Origin: Flavobacteriaceae bacterium | Lineage (GTDB): Bacteria; Bacteroidota; Bacteroidia; Flavobacteriales; Flavobacteriaceae | DNA length: 23,127 nucleotides | NCBI GenBank assembly: GCA_002713705.1 | Contig: PAUJ01000015.1 | Span: forward strand, 41,001-64,127 | Reading direction: 5' to 3' | The notes under the pieces: model-generated | The model's input: the letters and a program-made list of their open reading frames with translations, nothing else | Told to the model about the DNA's origin: nothing | Database searches by the model: none | In this document: piece after piece, positions 1 to 8,833 of the stretch | Layout of the letters: each line of letters begins with the position of its first letter | Position numbering within the stretch: position 1 is the stretch's first letter | Position numbers and translations under genes: made by a program

Positions 1-924
1 GCTATAACTGGAGTATCTGGGAGTGGAAAAAGCACCTTAGTTAAAAACATACTATATCCAGCAATGTTAAAAGCAGTGGGAGGCTATGGCGAAAAGCCAG
101 GACAATTTACCAAATTAGAAGGAGACTATTCAAGCATTAAAAAGGTAGAATTTGTAAATCAAAATCCAATTGGACGTTCTAGCAGGTCTAACCCAGTAAC
201 CTACATAAAAGCCTACGATGACATTAGAAGTTTATTTTCAAATCAAAAACTTTCTGACATTAGAGGTTATAAGCCTAAACATTTCTCATTTAATGTAGAT
301 GGAGGACGTTGTGAAAAGTGTAAAGGTGAAGGAGAAATTACGATCGAAATGCAATTTATGGCAGATGTTCATTTAGAATGTGATGCTTGTAAAGGAAAGC
401 GATTTAAAAAAGAAGTTTTAGAGGTTAACTTTTATAATAAAAGCATTCATGACATTTTACACATGACGGTTGATGATGCTATTTCTTTTTTCAAAACCAA
501 TGGTGAAAAAAAAATCACTACTAAATTACAACCCTTACAAGAGGTAGGTTTGGGTTATGTTCAATTAGGACAAAGCTCTTCTACCCTTTCGGGTGGTGAA
601 GCACAGCGAATTAAACTGGCTTCGTTTTTAATAAAAGGGACTAGCAAAGAAAAGACACTTTTTATATTTGATGAACCTACAACCGGTTTACATTTTCATG
701 ACATCAATAAATTATTAAAATCATTTTACGCATTATTAGATAAAGGTCATACGGTAATCGTTGTAGAACATAATATCGATTTAATTAAGTGTGCGGATCA
801 CATCATTGATTTAGGAAAAGACGGTGGAGAAAAAGGTGGTAAACTTATGATTCAAGGTACGCCAGAAGAAGTTGCTAAAAACAAAAAATCATATACAGCA
901 ACTTATTTATCTGAGAAATTATAG
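1..924 (+). CDS. uvrA: Excinuclease ABC subunit A (UvrA), C-terminal part, cut by the window start
   Basis: UvrA is the damage-sensing ATPase of nucleotide excision repair; it acts as a cytoplasmic dimer that loads UvrB onto lesions. The open frame runs in from base 1 with no start codon, so only about 307 of the usual 930-950 residues are present. What is visible is the second ABC ATPase: a Walker A (GVSGSGKST, bases 10-36), a zinc finger with paired CxxC motifs (CEKC ... CDAC, bases about 310-390), the ABC signature LSGGEAQR (about 574-600) and a Walker B followed by EPTTGLH. The stop at 922-924 lies where the family normally ends, so the 3' end is intact. The missing part is outside the window, not a deletion. 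Assignment to UvrA is secure; whether this is the main or a second genomic copy cannot be told. Confidence 0.96.
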   Translation, partial: AITGVSGSGKSTLVKNILYPAMLKAVGGYGEKPGQFTKLEGDYSSIKKVEFVNQNPIGRSSRSNPVTYIKAYDDIRSLFSNQKLSDIRGYKPKHFSFNVDGGRCEKCKGEGEITIEMQFMADVHLECDACKGKRFKKEVLEVNFYNKSIHDILHMTVDDAISFFKTNGEKKITTKLQPLQEVGLGYVQLGQSSSTLSGGEAQRIKLASFLIKGTSKEKTLFIFDEPTTGLHFHDINKLLKSFYALLDKGHTVIVVEHNIDLIKCADHIIDLGKDGGEKGGKLMIQGTPEEVAKNKKSYTATYLSEKL

Positions 925-963
925 GAAACTGATACTTGTCATTATTTAAAAGTTAAATTTTTG

Positions 964-971
964 TAACTTTA
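964..971 (+). promoter_or_regulatory. Possible -7 box ahead of the T9SS cargo gene
   Basis: TAACTTTA matches 7 of 8 positions of the Bacteroidota -7 consensus TAnnTTTG and lies 18 bases before the ATG at 989. The nearest upstream TTG (936-938) is about 25 bases away, longer than usual, so the call is weak. Confidence 0.22.
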
Positions 972-988
972 CTATTAATCCAATAATT

Positions 989-1852
989 ATGAGACTTTCC
1001 ATACTTATTTATTTTATTTCACTTATTTCTTATTCACAAATACCGACATTAAATGAAAATAATAGTTGGACAATAGTACATTGGTCTTTTTGGTCCGGCG
1101 GTTATGTAGGTCTTGATAGTATAATGATTTTGGGTGAAGAAATAATTAATGGAAAAACATATAAAAAAATATATCGTGATGGCGAACTAACAAATTGCAG
1201 ACTAAGAGAAGAAAATGGTGTGATTTTTAGTTTTCAAGAAGACTTAAACGATGAAAAGGTGATGATTGATTTAAATCTTGAAGTTGGAGCTATTTTAACA
1301 GAGGATTATTTTTGTTTAGGTGGAGGTGGTGGTACCCTCGGCAGTTATCATATAATTGAAGTTTACACAACGTTTATTGCAGGAGCAAATAGAAAAGTTA
1401 TCACTTTAGAAGGTTATGATATCTTTGGAGAGCCCATTGGATATTTTGAACAATGGATTGAAGGTATAGGCTCAACAAACGGTCTTGTCCCCTTTGGATA
1501 TAATTATGATTTTTACAGCACTATGACTTGTTTTTCAGAAAATAATAATGTGACTTATTTTAACGACTTTAATCAATGTGATTTTCCAATTCTTTTTATT
1601 GATAAATTTAACCTGAATCATATTATTCTCTATCCAAATCCAGTAATTAATAAATCTATTTTACAACTTCCAATCGAAGCTGAAATAGACCAAATTAAAA
1701 TTTATACCATTTCGGGACAATTAATTAAAACTAAAAATATCTCTTCAAATAATTACATCATCAATTCTATGGACTATGAAAACGGACTTTATTTTTATCA
1801 AGTTTATAGCAAAGGACTGCATATTAAAACTGATAAATTTATTGTTAAATAA
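989..1852 (+). CDS. Secreted protein with T9SS type A C-terminal sorting domain
   Basis: A 287-residue protein with an N-terminal Sec signal peptide (residues 1 to about 17, ending SYSQ) and a C-terminal domain of about 75 residues typical of T9SS type A sorting signals. It opens with LYPNPV, has a central IYTISGQLIK-type strand, then YENGLYFYQVYSKG, and ends in KFIVK. By family knowledge such proteins cross the outer membrane through the type IX secretion system and are anchored at the surface or released. The middle (residues about 25-200) is rich in aromatic residues, glycine and asparagine, includes a run of five glycines near residue 113, and shows no catalytic motif I recognise. It stands alone between uvrA and a convergent gene and is followed by a strong hairpin at 1963-1997. 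The cargo function is unknown; the export route is well supported. Confidence 0.88.
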   Translation: MRLSILIYFISLISYSQIPTLNENNSWTIVHWSFWSGGYVGLDSIMILGEEIINGKTYKKIYRDGELTNCRLREENGVIFSFQEDLNDEKVMIDLNLEVGAILTEDYFCLGGGGGTLGSYHIIEVYTTFIAGANRKVITLEGYDIFGEPIGYFEQWIEGIGSTNGLVPFGYNYDFYSTMTCFSENNNVTYFNDFNQCDFPILFIDKFNLNHIILYPNPVINKSILQLPIEAEIDQIKIYTISGQLIKTKNISSNNYIINSMDYENGLYFYQVYSKGLHIKTDKFIVK

Positions 1853-1962
1853 ATACTAAACCATTTATATAAATGTTTTATGGCACGGTGATTGACAATA
1901 TATTAATTTAAAGTAGATAGTATACTTTTCATAAGTTAATAATTTTTGGTTGGTTAGTTTTT

Positions 1963-1997
1963 AAAATCCGTCTTCATATTAATTGAAGGCGGATTTT
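1963..1997 (+). terminator. Strong hairpin terminator, probably bidirectional
   Basis: A 14-bp stem (1963-1976 with 1984-1997) encloses a 7-base loop. The only imperfection is 1971/1989, a G-U wobble in plus-strand RNA. The stem ends in A4/T4 and is followed by a T-rich stretch. It sits about 110 bases past the T9SS cargo gene and about 85 bases past the end of the convergent glycosyltransferase. The wobble favours plus-strand use; on the minus strand the same position is an A-C mismatch. Confidence 0.75.
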
Positions 1998-2082
1998 ATA
2001 TTTCTAGGCACTATTTATTTTATCGATTACCAACACTCTCAGCTTATATTTTACATACTGTTAACTATATAACGGAGTTTTT

Positions 2083-3366
2083 TTATTTAATATTTAATAA
2101 TATCGTACTTAAACTTTTAGTCAATGTACTTCTGCTGTATTTTTCAATGTTTTTAGAATTAACATTTAAATTAGCTTTTAAATAGGCTTCGTAATAAAGT
2201 TGCAGTTGTTGTTTTAACTTTTCTTTATCAGTATACTTAAAATACATTCCAGTGTTGGTTTCTTTTATAATCCCTTCCACATCACTACCTTCAGGTCCTA
2301 AAGCCAGTATGGGCCTATTTGCAGCAACATATTCAAACAATTTTCCAGGAATAATAGATTTAGTTTCTGGACTGTCCATTTCAATTAATAATAATACTTG
2401 TGCATCATGTTGAATTTGAATAGCTTCCTGATGTGAAACATAACCCAATGTTTTATAATTTTCTGTTAATCCAAAAACTGCGAGGCTTTCTAAAACATCC
2501 TCACTAACTGCCCCTACTAATTTAATAAGCAAATTCTTAGAAAATACTCTGTTTTCATCTTTTAATTCTGATAGAATTTCCCACAATAATTCTGGATTTC
2601 TATTGGTTAATAAAGAACCAATATGGGCTATTGAAAATTGAGTATCTAAATTAGGTTCTATTTTTTCTAAAATATCATATCCATTACTAACAACTTCGAT
2701 GGGTACCGAAGTGATATTTTGAAATTCTTTTTTAGTTCTTGCGCTAGTTACCACCACTAAATCTGAATTATTTAATACTTTGGATTCTAATTTTAAATGC
2801 TTTTTTTGAGCTCTTTTATTTAATCGAAGTGATTGATGATAATGAATAGTCGTCCAAGGATCTCTAAAATCTGCTACCCATTTTATTCCCAGTTCCTCTT
2901 TTAATGCCATTCCAATTAAATGCAAACTATGAGGAGGACCTGAACTTATAACAATGTCCATGTCATTTTTAGCAAGGTACTCCTTCAAAAAGCTTACAGC
3001 GGGTTTTACCCATCCTATTCTTGCATCTGGAATAAAAAAATTACCTCGAATCCATAATAATAATTTTTCTAAAACAGATTGATTCTTGTTCGTTATAATC
3101 CCACTACTTACTTGCTTAGTTTTCTTTTTTGAAAATATTTTGGCAAATCCATAAGGCTCTTTAATTGGAAACCTAATGATCTCTATTCCTTCAGGTATTT
3201 CAAAAACAATACTTTTATCCTGTAATGGATAATGAGGGTTATCCGGAATAAAAACTACAGGTTCAATTCCAAATTCTTTAAAATAAGTAACAAATTTTAA
3301 CCATCTTTGAACACCTGGACCTCCTGCTGGTGGCCAATAATAAGTAATGACAAGTGCTCTTTTCAT
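2083..3366 (-). CDS. Glycosyltransferase, GT-B fold, family 4-like
   Basis: A 427-residue protein with the look of a GT4-type sugar transferase. The N-terminus (MKRALVITYYWPPAGGPGVQR) is the glycine-rich donor/acceptor loop typical of this group. A second Rossmann-like half starts near residue 240 (IAHIGSLL), and GKLFEYVAANRPILALG with the following acidic stretch occupies the usual nucleotide-sugar binding site near residues 342-365. There is no signal peptide or membrane segment, so it likely works at the inner face of the cytoplasmic membrane. Its start lies only 3 bases after the stop of the YfhO-like gene, so the two are almost certainly co-transcribed. That suggests they modify the same lipid- or polymer-linked glycan. 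Donor and acceptor cannot be read from sequence. Confidence 0.85.
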   Translation of the reverse strand: MKRALVITYYWPPAGGPGVQRWLKFVTYFKEFGIEPVVFIPDNPHYPLQDKSIVFEIPEGIEIIRFPIKEPYGFAKIFSKKKTKQVSSGIITNKNQSVLEKLLLWIRGNFFIPDARIGWVKPAVSFLKEYLAKNDMDIVISSGPPHSLHLIGMALKEELGIKWVADFRDPWTTIHYHQSLRLNKRAQKKHLKLESKVLNNSDLVVVTSARTKKEFQNITSVPIEVVSNGYDILEKIEPNLDTQFSIAHIGSLLTNRNPELLWEILSELKDENRVFSKNLLIKLVGAVSEDVLESLAVFGLTENYKTLGYVSHQEAIQIQHDAQVLLLIEMDSPETKSIIPGKLFEYVAANRPILALGPEGSDVEGIIKETNTGMYFKYTDKEKLKQQLQLYYEAYLKANLNVNSKNIEKYSRSTLTKSLSTILLNIK

Positions 3367-3369
3367 GGT

Positions 3370-5817
3370 TTATTGTTCATTATTGAGCGTTTCTTTTTTT
3401 CTATAATTATAAAATATAGTTCCTAGCAATACCAACAAAAACAATGCGCTAGTCGTTAAAGAAATTTTACTTCCTATGGCAACAACTTCAGGTTCAAACT
3501 TATATTCAATGGTATGGTTTCCTTCTGGTATTTTCATGGCACGCAGCAGGTAATTAGCTCTAAAATGTGTTACTGGCTGACCATCTATATAAGCATTCCA
3601 ACCATTTGAATAATAAGCTTCAGAAAAAAGTGCTAATTGTGGAGATACCGTTGAAGATTCATATACCAAATAATTAGGAGCATGGCTCTTTAAGCTTATC
3701 GTTGCCGTCGAGTCTCGTTCTATATTTTCCAAAGGTATTTTTTGGAAAAATTCTTGATGAACAATAGCGGTTCTTTTTGTATCCAAACTATCAAGCAATA
3801 ACAACTCTTCATTTGCGTTTTCAGCGAAGATTATATTTTCTACAAACCAAGCTGGCCCATTTGCATAGGGATTGCGTTGAGGAACTTTTGTACCACTTTT
3901 ACCTTCAGTTATGACATATCGAACGTTCATCATATTTAAAATTCCAATATCACCCTTACTTAAATAAAAATTATTGACATCCTGAATACGTGCAGGTTTT
4001 GCAGCGTGATATCCTCCTAAAGCATTGTGATAAAAACTTGCTCGCCCACTATTAAAGGGGCTTGAAGTAATATCGTATACACGAAAGTAATCTGTGTCTT
4101 TTAAAATTTCTTTATCTGCAAAATTTTCCTGAAAAGGTTGCGTCATAACTCTTGCTACTACAAAATCATCACTATTTACATAACGCCTATCAACTCCAAC
4201 CAAATCGATTAAAATTAATAATGCAAATAATGCGATCGTTGTTCCTTGCTTTAATTTTGCTTTCAAGTAAAACCACAAAACTCCGGCAGATAAAACAACC
4301 AAAATTAATGATCGAATGGCATCATTGGTAAATAAAGTGATCCGGTCATCTTTCATAGCGTCCACAAAATCAGGACCTAAATCCTTTATAAAATAGGAAT
4401 CGTAAGGGCTGGAAAAGTCAAACAATATCGATTTAAAAAAGATAAATACAACAGCTGTACCTGCGCTAATCGCACTAGCATATAATAAAATTTTTTTCTT
4501 TTTATCGAGGGCTATAGAACTATTAAAAAGGAACTGTTGCAGGCCTAAAATAGCTAGTATAGGCATTAATAATTCTAATAATACCTGTATCGACGAAACT
4601 GCCCTAAATTTATTATATAATGGAATGTATTCAATAAAAAAGTCGGTGAGTATGCTGAAATTTTTACCCCAAGATAAGAGTAAGCTCAATATAATACCTG
4701 TAACTAACCACCATTTTAGTTTGCCTTTAATTAAAAACAAAGCAAGTATTGCCAAGAAAATAATAATTGCTCCTATATACGCAGGTGCAGCAACAATGGG
4801 TTGATCTCCCCAATACATAGGCACTTGATTTAAGATTTGATTTGCCTCCTGTGGAGAGGCTCCCAATTGCATAATAGCATTCATTGATTTAGGATTATCC
4901 GGTAAAGGTTCTGATGAGCCTCCACCCATAAATCTTGGAATAAATAAATTAAAACTTTCTAATTTTCCATAACTATATTCTGTTATATAATCATAATCCA
5001 GGCCTTTATTTGCTTCCTTAGTACTTCCATCAGCGTTGATCGTCAATTTACTTTTGCCACGAGTTGACGTGTCGGCATATTCTTTGGTTGCTAATATATT
5101 GGTAGCATTAAGACCAATGGCAAAAACAACTGCCACCACTAAAACCCCTACACCTTTAAAAAAGTTAAGCAATTTTTTATTTTTATAGGAGTCGATTAGA
5201 TAAACAAGACCTATGACTAAAACTACTAATAATAAATAATAAGTCATTTGAAAATGATTGGCAACCAGTTCCAAAGCCATGGCAATTGTAGTTAGTATAA
5301 ATCCTTTTAAATAATTACCTCTTAATGCTAATAATATTCCACTTAATACCAATGGTATATATGCAATTGCATGGGCTTTAGCATTATGACCAACTCCCAA
5401 AATAATTATTAAGTAGGTGGAAAATCCAAATGCTAAAGCACCTACAAATGCCAATTTATAATCTAGTTTTAAAACTAAAAATAATATATACATCCCAATA
5501 AAATACAGAAATAAATAATCTGCGGGTCTAGGTAAAAACCGGAGCGTAAGGTCTAATTTCTTAATGTAGTTGTGTGGATATTTCGCCCCTAATTGATAGG
5601 TCGGCATTCCTCCAAAAGCAGCATTGGTCCAATATGTTTCTTCACCAGTTGATTTTCTAAAATCATTTTGCTGTTTAGCCATTCCGGTGTATTGAACAAT
5701 ATCACTCTGAAAAATTTTTTTTCCTTGCAATACTGGACTAAAATAAGCTAAAGAAATGATTACAAATAATACCAAAACAATAAAATGGGGAAGAAATTTA
5801 TATAAACGCTGCATCAT
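3370..5817 (-). CDS. YfhO-like polytopic membrane protein, probable GT-C type
   Basis: An 815-residue membrane protein. A hydrophobic segment at residues about 10-30 is followed by a large outward loop (about 30-90) containing SDIVQ and TYWTNAAFGGMPTYQ. About ten more hydrophobic segments follow up to residue 540, then a soluble region of about 240 residues and a last membrane segment near 785-805 before a basic tail. This layout matches the bacterial YfhO family (known family architecture). In Firmicutes, YfhO-type proteins take part in glycosylation of lipoteichoic acid and similar polymers. Here, in a Gram-negative, the acceptor is unknown. The acidic residue in the first outward loop is where GT-C enzymes usually carry their catalytic acid, but I infer that role only by analogy. 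It is the first gene of a tight pair with the downstream glycosyltransferase. Confidence 0.85.
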   Translation of the reverse strand: MMQRLYKFLPHFIVLVLFVIISLAYFSPVLQGKKIFQSDIVQYTGMAKQQNDFRKSTGEETYWTNAAFGGMPTYQLGAKYPHNYIKKLDLTLRFLPRPADYLFLYFIGMYILFLVLKLDYKLAFVGALAFGFSTYLIIILGVGHNAKAHAIAYIPLVLSGILLALRGNYLKGFILTTIAMALELVANHFQMTYYLLLVVLVIGLVYLIDSYKNKKLLNFFKGVGVLVVAVVFAIGLNATNILATKEYADTSTRGKSKLTINADGSTKEANKGLDYDYITEYSYGKLESFNLFIPRFMGGGSSEPLPDNPKSMNAIMQLGASPQEANQILNQVPMYWGDQPIVAAPAYIGAIIIFLAILALFLIKGKLKWWLVTGIILSLLLSWGKNFSILTDFFIEYIPLYNKFRAVSSIQVLLELLMPILAILGLQQFLFNSSIALDKKKKILLYASAISAGTAVVFIFFKSILFDFSSPYDSYFIKDLGPDFVDAMKDDRITLFTNDAIRSLILVVLSAGVLWFYLKAKLKQGTTIALFALLILIDLVGVDRRYVNSDDFVVARVMTQPFQENFADKEILKDTDYFRVYDITSSPFNSGRASFYHNALGGYHAAKPARIQDVNNFYLSKGDIGILNMMNVRYVITEGKSGTKVPQRNPYANGPAWFVENIIFAENANEELLLLDSLDTKRTAIVHQEFFQKIPLENIERDSTATISLKSHAPNYLVYESSTVSPQLALFSEAYYSNGWNAYIDGQPVTHFRANYLLRAMKIPEGNHTIEYKFEPEVVAIGSKISLTTSALFLLVLLGTIFYNYRKKETLNNEQ

Positions 5818-5896
5818 GTATTTTAAATAATAAATGGTTAATTTATGAAAAATTATGCAGTTCCTTTAAATAAATAAAATAAGAACATATTTATAG

Positions 5897-6175
5897 TTAC
5901 TCCAGCTCTTCATAGTCTATGTACTCACCAACTTCAGGATTGGAGGTTTTTGTATTAGCATTTGATTTATCAATACTAATTGCTCCCTCATCTTCTTTTT
6001 TTCTAGAATTTGTATTAAAAGGATTATTATCAAAAGGTTGCCCGAAACGGTCACTTGCCTTTTTTGCAATATATTTTATCAAATATGGCTTTAAAAATTT
6101 AAAAACAATTTTTAAACCATAGTATACTAAAAGTATAATTAGTATTGTTTGTAAAAAGGAATTCATAGCATTCAT
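5897..6175 (-). CDS. DUF4834 family small membrane protein
   Basis: A 92-residue protein with one hydrophobic N-terminal segment (residues about 7-27) followed by a basic stretch (KPYLIKYIAKKASDRFGQPF) and an acidic, Asn/Ser-rich tail ending YIDYEELE. This matches the Bacteroidota DUF4834 family, whose function is unknown. By the positive-inside rule the tail should be cytoplasmic. The ATG at 6175 and one three codons later (6166) are both possible; a -7 box at 6187-6194 leaves only a very short leader for the first. It lies 79 bases upstream of the YfhO-like gene on the same strand, so it may share its transcript. Confidence 0.82.
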   Translation of the reverse strand: MNAMNSFLQTILIILLVYYGLKIVFKFLKPYLIKYIAKKASDRFGQPFDNNPFNTNSRKKEDEGAISIDKSNANTKTSNPEVGEYIDYEELE

Positions 6176-6186
6176 TAAAATATCGC

Positions 6187-6194
6187 CAAAAATA
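6187..6194 (-). promoter_or_regulatory. -7 promoter box for the DUF4834 gene
   Basis: Read on the minus strand this is TATTTTTG, a full match to the Bacteroidota -7 consensus TAnnTTTG. It ends 11 bases before the ATG at 6175. No convincing -33 TTTG is visible at the expected distance. Confidence 0.4.
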
Positions 6195-6247
6195 CAAATA
6201 GAATATATAATTTAAGAAAAACTACTATTAAATAAATGATAAATTTA

Positions 6248-6255
6248 TATCTTTG
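6248..6255 (+). promoter_or_regulatory. -7 promoter box for the transporter-like gene, deciding its start codon
   Basis: TATCTTTG fully matches TAnnTTTG and sits 18 bases before the ATG at 6274. It overlaps an in-frame TTG at 6253 that would lengthen the protein by seven residues. If the box is real, that TTG cannot be the start. No clear -33 element is seen. Confidence 0.42.
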
Positions 6256-6273
6256 GATTTAACCGAATATCGT

Positions 6274-7311
6274 ATGAAAATTAAACAAACTGGAATATTT
6301 TTTCTTTTATTATTCAGTTATTTATCTCTATTTGCACAATATACGGAGACAATCAACTCCAACAGACCTGGTTTCTCTCAAGGAGCTTTTTCGGTGGGTA
6401 AACAAATCCTTCAATTTGAAGCAGGTTTTGGCTTGGGTAAAGAAGAGCATTCCCTTTTAAATAATGAAACAAGCGCTTTTATTATTGATTATGAAATAAG
6501 ATATGGAGTCTGGAAAGAGGAATTAGAAATTAGTTTAATTGGGTCCTATCAGTCCAATTCAAAAACATTGTTACAAAGTCAAAGCACTTATACCGAACGT
6601 AATTTTAACGCTAATACATTAGGAGCAAAATATTTATTTTTTGACCCCTATCGTAAAAAAGCTTTAGAAAAACCAAATCTATATAGTTGGAAAGCTAATA
6701 ATGGTTTTCACTGGAAGGATTTAATTCCAGCTATGTCGATTTATGCGGGAGCAAATTTTGATCAAGCAGATAATCCTTTAACCCATATTACTGACACTCA
6801 ATTAACCCTATTTAATGAAGAGGTAGAAACTGGAATGGAGATAAGCCCAACAGTAGCCATTGCGACTCAAAACAATTGGGGAAGTTGGGTTTTTATCATC
6901 AATCTTATCGGTGAACGATTGACACTGGATGAAAAATCCTATTCTTATATTTTAACCTTAACACATACATTCAATGCCAAATTAGCTGCTTTTATAGAAA
7001 ATCAAGGGATAAAAAGTGATTTTTATGCAGATCAACTATTTAGGGGTGGTGCCACCTATTTAATAAATAAGAATTTTCAAATAGATGCATCTATCTTATT
7101 AAATTTTAAAAACACTCCGTCTAAATTATATGGTAGATTTGGTGTTTCTTATAGATTTGACATGCATAAAAAAGATGAATATATAGAAGAAAAAGGAAAG
7201 GCTGGTAGAGAAAAGAAAAAAAAGGAAAAAAATAGCACAAAAAAGAAAACAAAAAACAAAAAAAGTAAACGAAAAAATAATCTAGATATAGAAGATGATG
7301 GATTAAATTAG
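6274..7311 (+). CDS. Outer-membrane transporter-like protein (phenol-degradation MetA-like family) with lysine-rich tail
   Basis: From the ATG at 6274 the protein has 345 residues. It begins with a Sec signal peptide (MKIKQTGIFFLLLFSYLSLFAQ, cleavage after the Ala-Gln region). The sequence after it (ETINSNRPGFSQGAFSVGK, then alternating polar and hydrophobic strands ending in a terminal aromatic strand GRFGVSYRFD) matches the MetA/transporter family of outer-membrane beta barrels. The family is named for phenol-degradation clusters, but in Bacteroidota it is a general, poorly characterised transporter-like group. After the last strand comes an unusual tail of roughly 45 residues, very rich in Lys and ending in DIEDDGLN. 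An in-frame TTG upstream (6253) is rejected because it would push the signal peptide inward and overlaps a promoter box. The next gene follows after 12 bases. Confidence 0.8.
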   Translation: MKIKQTGIFFLLLFSYLSLFAQYTETINSNRPGFSQGAFSVGKQILQFEAGFGLGKEEHSLLNNETSAFIIDYEIRYGVWKEELEISLIGSYQSNSKTLLQSQSTYTERNFNANTLGAKYLFFDPYRKKALEKPNLYSWKANNGFHWKDLIPAMSIYAGANFDQADNPLTHITDTQLTLFNEEVETGMEISPTVAIATQNNWGSWVFIINLIGERLTLDEKSYSYILTLTHTFNAKLAAFIENQGIKSDFYADQLFRGGATYLINKNFQIDASILLNFKNTPSKLYGRFGVSYRFDMHKKDEYIEEKGKAGREKKKKEKNSTKKKTKNKKSKRKNNLDIEDDGLN

Positions 7312-7323
7312 TATTAATATTTT

Positions 7324-8442
7324 ATGATTGACGTAAAAGAAATAACATCGAAAAAGAAATTATTACAATTCGTAAAATTTCCTTTTGATTTATATAAAGA
7401 TTGTAAATACTGGGTACCACCACTCACCAAGGATGAGATGGAAACCTTAGATAAGGTTAATAACCCTGTTTTTAAAAATGCGGAAGCAACTTATTTTCTA
7501 GCTTATAAAGAAGGTAAAATTGTGGGCCGCATTGCGGTTATTATTAATCATATTGAAATCAACGAACTCCAGAAGAAAAAAGTGAGATTTGGTTGGTTGG
7601 ATATGATTGATGACATAGCCGTAACCAAAGCATTATTGCAAAAGGTATACGATATTGGCAAAGAGAACAATCTCGAATATGCAGAGGGTCCTGTTGGATT
7701 TTCTAATATGGAAAAAGCCGGAATTTTAACCTATGGCTATGAGGAATTAAATACTATGATCACCTGGTATCAATACCCCTATTATGCAGCACACTTAAAG
7801 TCTTTAGGTTACAAAAAACAAGCAACTTGGGTAGAGTTTAAATTGCATAATCCCAGTGAAACTTCTGCTAAAGTTAAAAGATTTTCTAGTATTATTAAAG
7901 AGAAATATAATTTAGAAGTAATTCGATTTAAAAAGAAGAAAAGCATACTGCCTTATGTAGATGAAATGTTTGAATTATTAAATAAAACTTATAATTTACT
8001 GCAAACCTTTGTTCCAATACAACAATACCAAATAGATCATTATAAGGAAAAATATTTTAATTTTATCAATCCAGAATACATTACTTGTATTTTGGATAAA
8101 AATAAAAAATTAATCGCTTTCTCCATAGTAATGCCGTCATTTTCAAAAGCGTTAAAAAAAGCTAATGGCTCTTTATTCCCTTTTGGATGGTATTATTTAA
8201 TGAAGGCTCAAAAAAAGAATGATACGGCTGCATTTTATTTGATTGGGGTAGATCCAGAATATCAAGGGAAAGGGGTTACGGCAATAATATTTGAAGAAAT
8301 GGGTGCTATTTTCAGGAAAAAAGGAATTGTTCAAACAGAAACCAATCCTGAACTTGAAGAAAACATTGCTGTACAACAATTATGGAAGGATAACAGTCCT
8401 GTAAAACATAAGGAACGAAGTACTTTCAGAATTCAATTATAA
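7324..8442 (+). CDS. GNAT-superfamily acyltransferase-like protein
   Basis: A 372-residue cytoplasmic protein. The C-terminal half carries the acetyl-CoA binding signature of GNAT enzymes: a strand FYLIGV, then DPEYQGKGVTA around residues 310-319 and a following helix. The N-terminal half (FPFDLYKDCKYWVPPLTKDE, then FLAYKEGKIVGRIAVIIN) resembles a second, degenerate GNAT-like fold, so the protein may be a tandem GNAT. This large type is common in Bacteroidota and has no settled substrate. It lies 12 bases after the barrel protein and 9 bases before a cupin lipoprotein, so the three probably form one operon. The superfamily call is good; the substrate is unknown. Confidence 0.75.
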   Translation: MIDVKEITSKKKLLQFVKFPFDLYKDCKYWVPPLTKDEMETLDKVNNPVFKNAEATYFLAYKEGKIVGRIAVIINHIEINELQKKKVRFGWLDMIDDIAVTKALLQKVYDIGKENNLEYAEGPVGFSNMEKAGILTYGYEELNTMITWYQYPYYAAHLKSLGYKKQATWVEFKLHNPSETSAKVKRFSSIIKEKYNLEVIRFKKKKSILPYVDEMFELLNKTYNLLQTFVPIQQYQIDHYKEKYFNFINPEYITCILDKNKKLIAFSIVMPSFSKALKKANGSLFPFGWYYLMKAQKKNDTAAFYLIGVDPEYQGKGVTAIIFEEMGAIFRKKGIVQTETNPELEENIAVQQLWKDNSPVKHKERSTFRIQL

Positions 8443-8451
8443 CAAATTCAG

Positions 8452-8826
8452 ATGTTTTTTAAAAAACAGATTTACTTAATTTATTTGGGGCTATTTTTTA
8501 TTTCCTGTAAATCGGACTCATCACTTCCAGATCCATTAGTTGCAGGATGGAAAGGAGAAAGTGTTTGTGAATTATTAGAAGATAACACATCGCAAAGAAT
8601 CCTAAAATGTACTTTTGCTCCTGGTGTTGGCCATGAACGTCATTTTCACCTACCACACTTTGGATATACTCTTTCTGGAAGTACTTTTAGAATAAAAGAC
8701 ACCACAGGTACAAGAGAAATTAAGGTAGAAACTGGCAGTTACTTTAACAGTAAAGGCACCAAATGGCATGAAGTACTAAATATTGGTGATCGCACTGCAA
8801 TTTTTCTTATTATAGAACCGAAATAA
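8452..8826 (+). CDS. Cupin-domain lipoprotein
   Basis: A 124-residue protein. Residues 1-18 form a lipoprotein signal peptide with the lipobox FISC, and Cys19 is the predicted lipidation site. The rest is a single cupin barrel: motif 1 is visible as GHERHFHLPHFGYTLSG (residues about 60-77, three possible metal-binding histidines), and motif 2 as GSYFNSKGTKWHEVLN with one histidine. The glutamate usual in motif 1 is replaced, so metal binding by the standard set is uncertain. It is the last gene of the plus-strand group; its stop is 7 bases from the convergent stop of the AONS-fold gene, with no room for a separate terminator. Function is unknown; periplasmic or membrane attachment is well supported. 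Confidence 0.82.
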   Translation: MFFKKQIYLIYLGLFFISCKSDSSLPDPLVAGWKGESVCELLEDNTSQRILKCTFAPGVGHERHFHLPHFGYTLSGSTFRIKDTTGTREIKVETGSYFNSKGTKWHEVLNIGDRTAIFLIIEPK

Positions 8827-8833
8827 ATACAAA

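Noticed and set aside
1..924. UvrA lacking its N-terminal two thirds as a truncated gene
   Set aside because: The frame is open to base 1 and already inside the Walker A motif region; the loss is due to the window boundary.
6253..6273. TTG start giving seven extra residues on the barrel protein
   Set aside because: It lies within a full-match -7 box and would displace an otherwise standard signal peptide starting at the ATG 6274.
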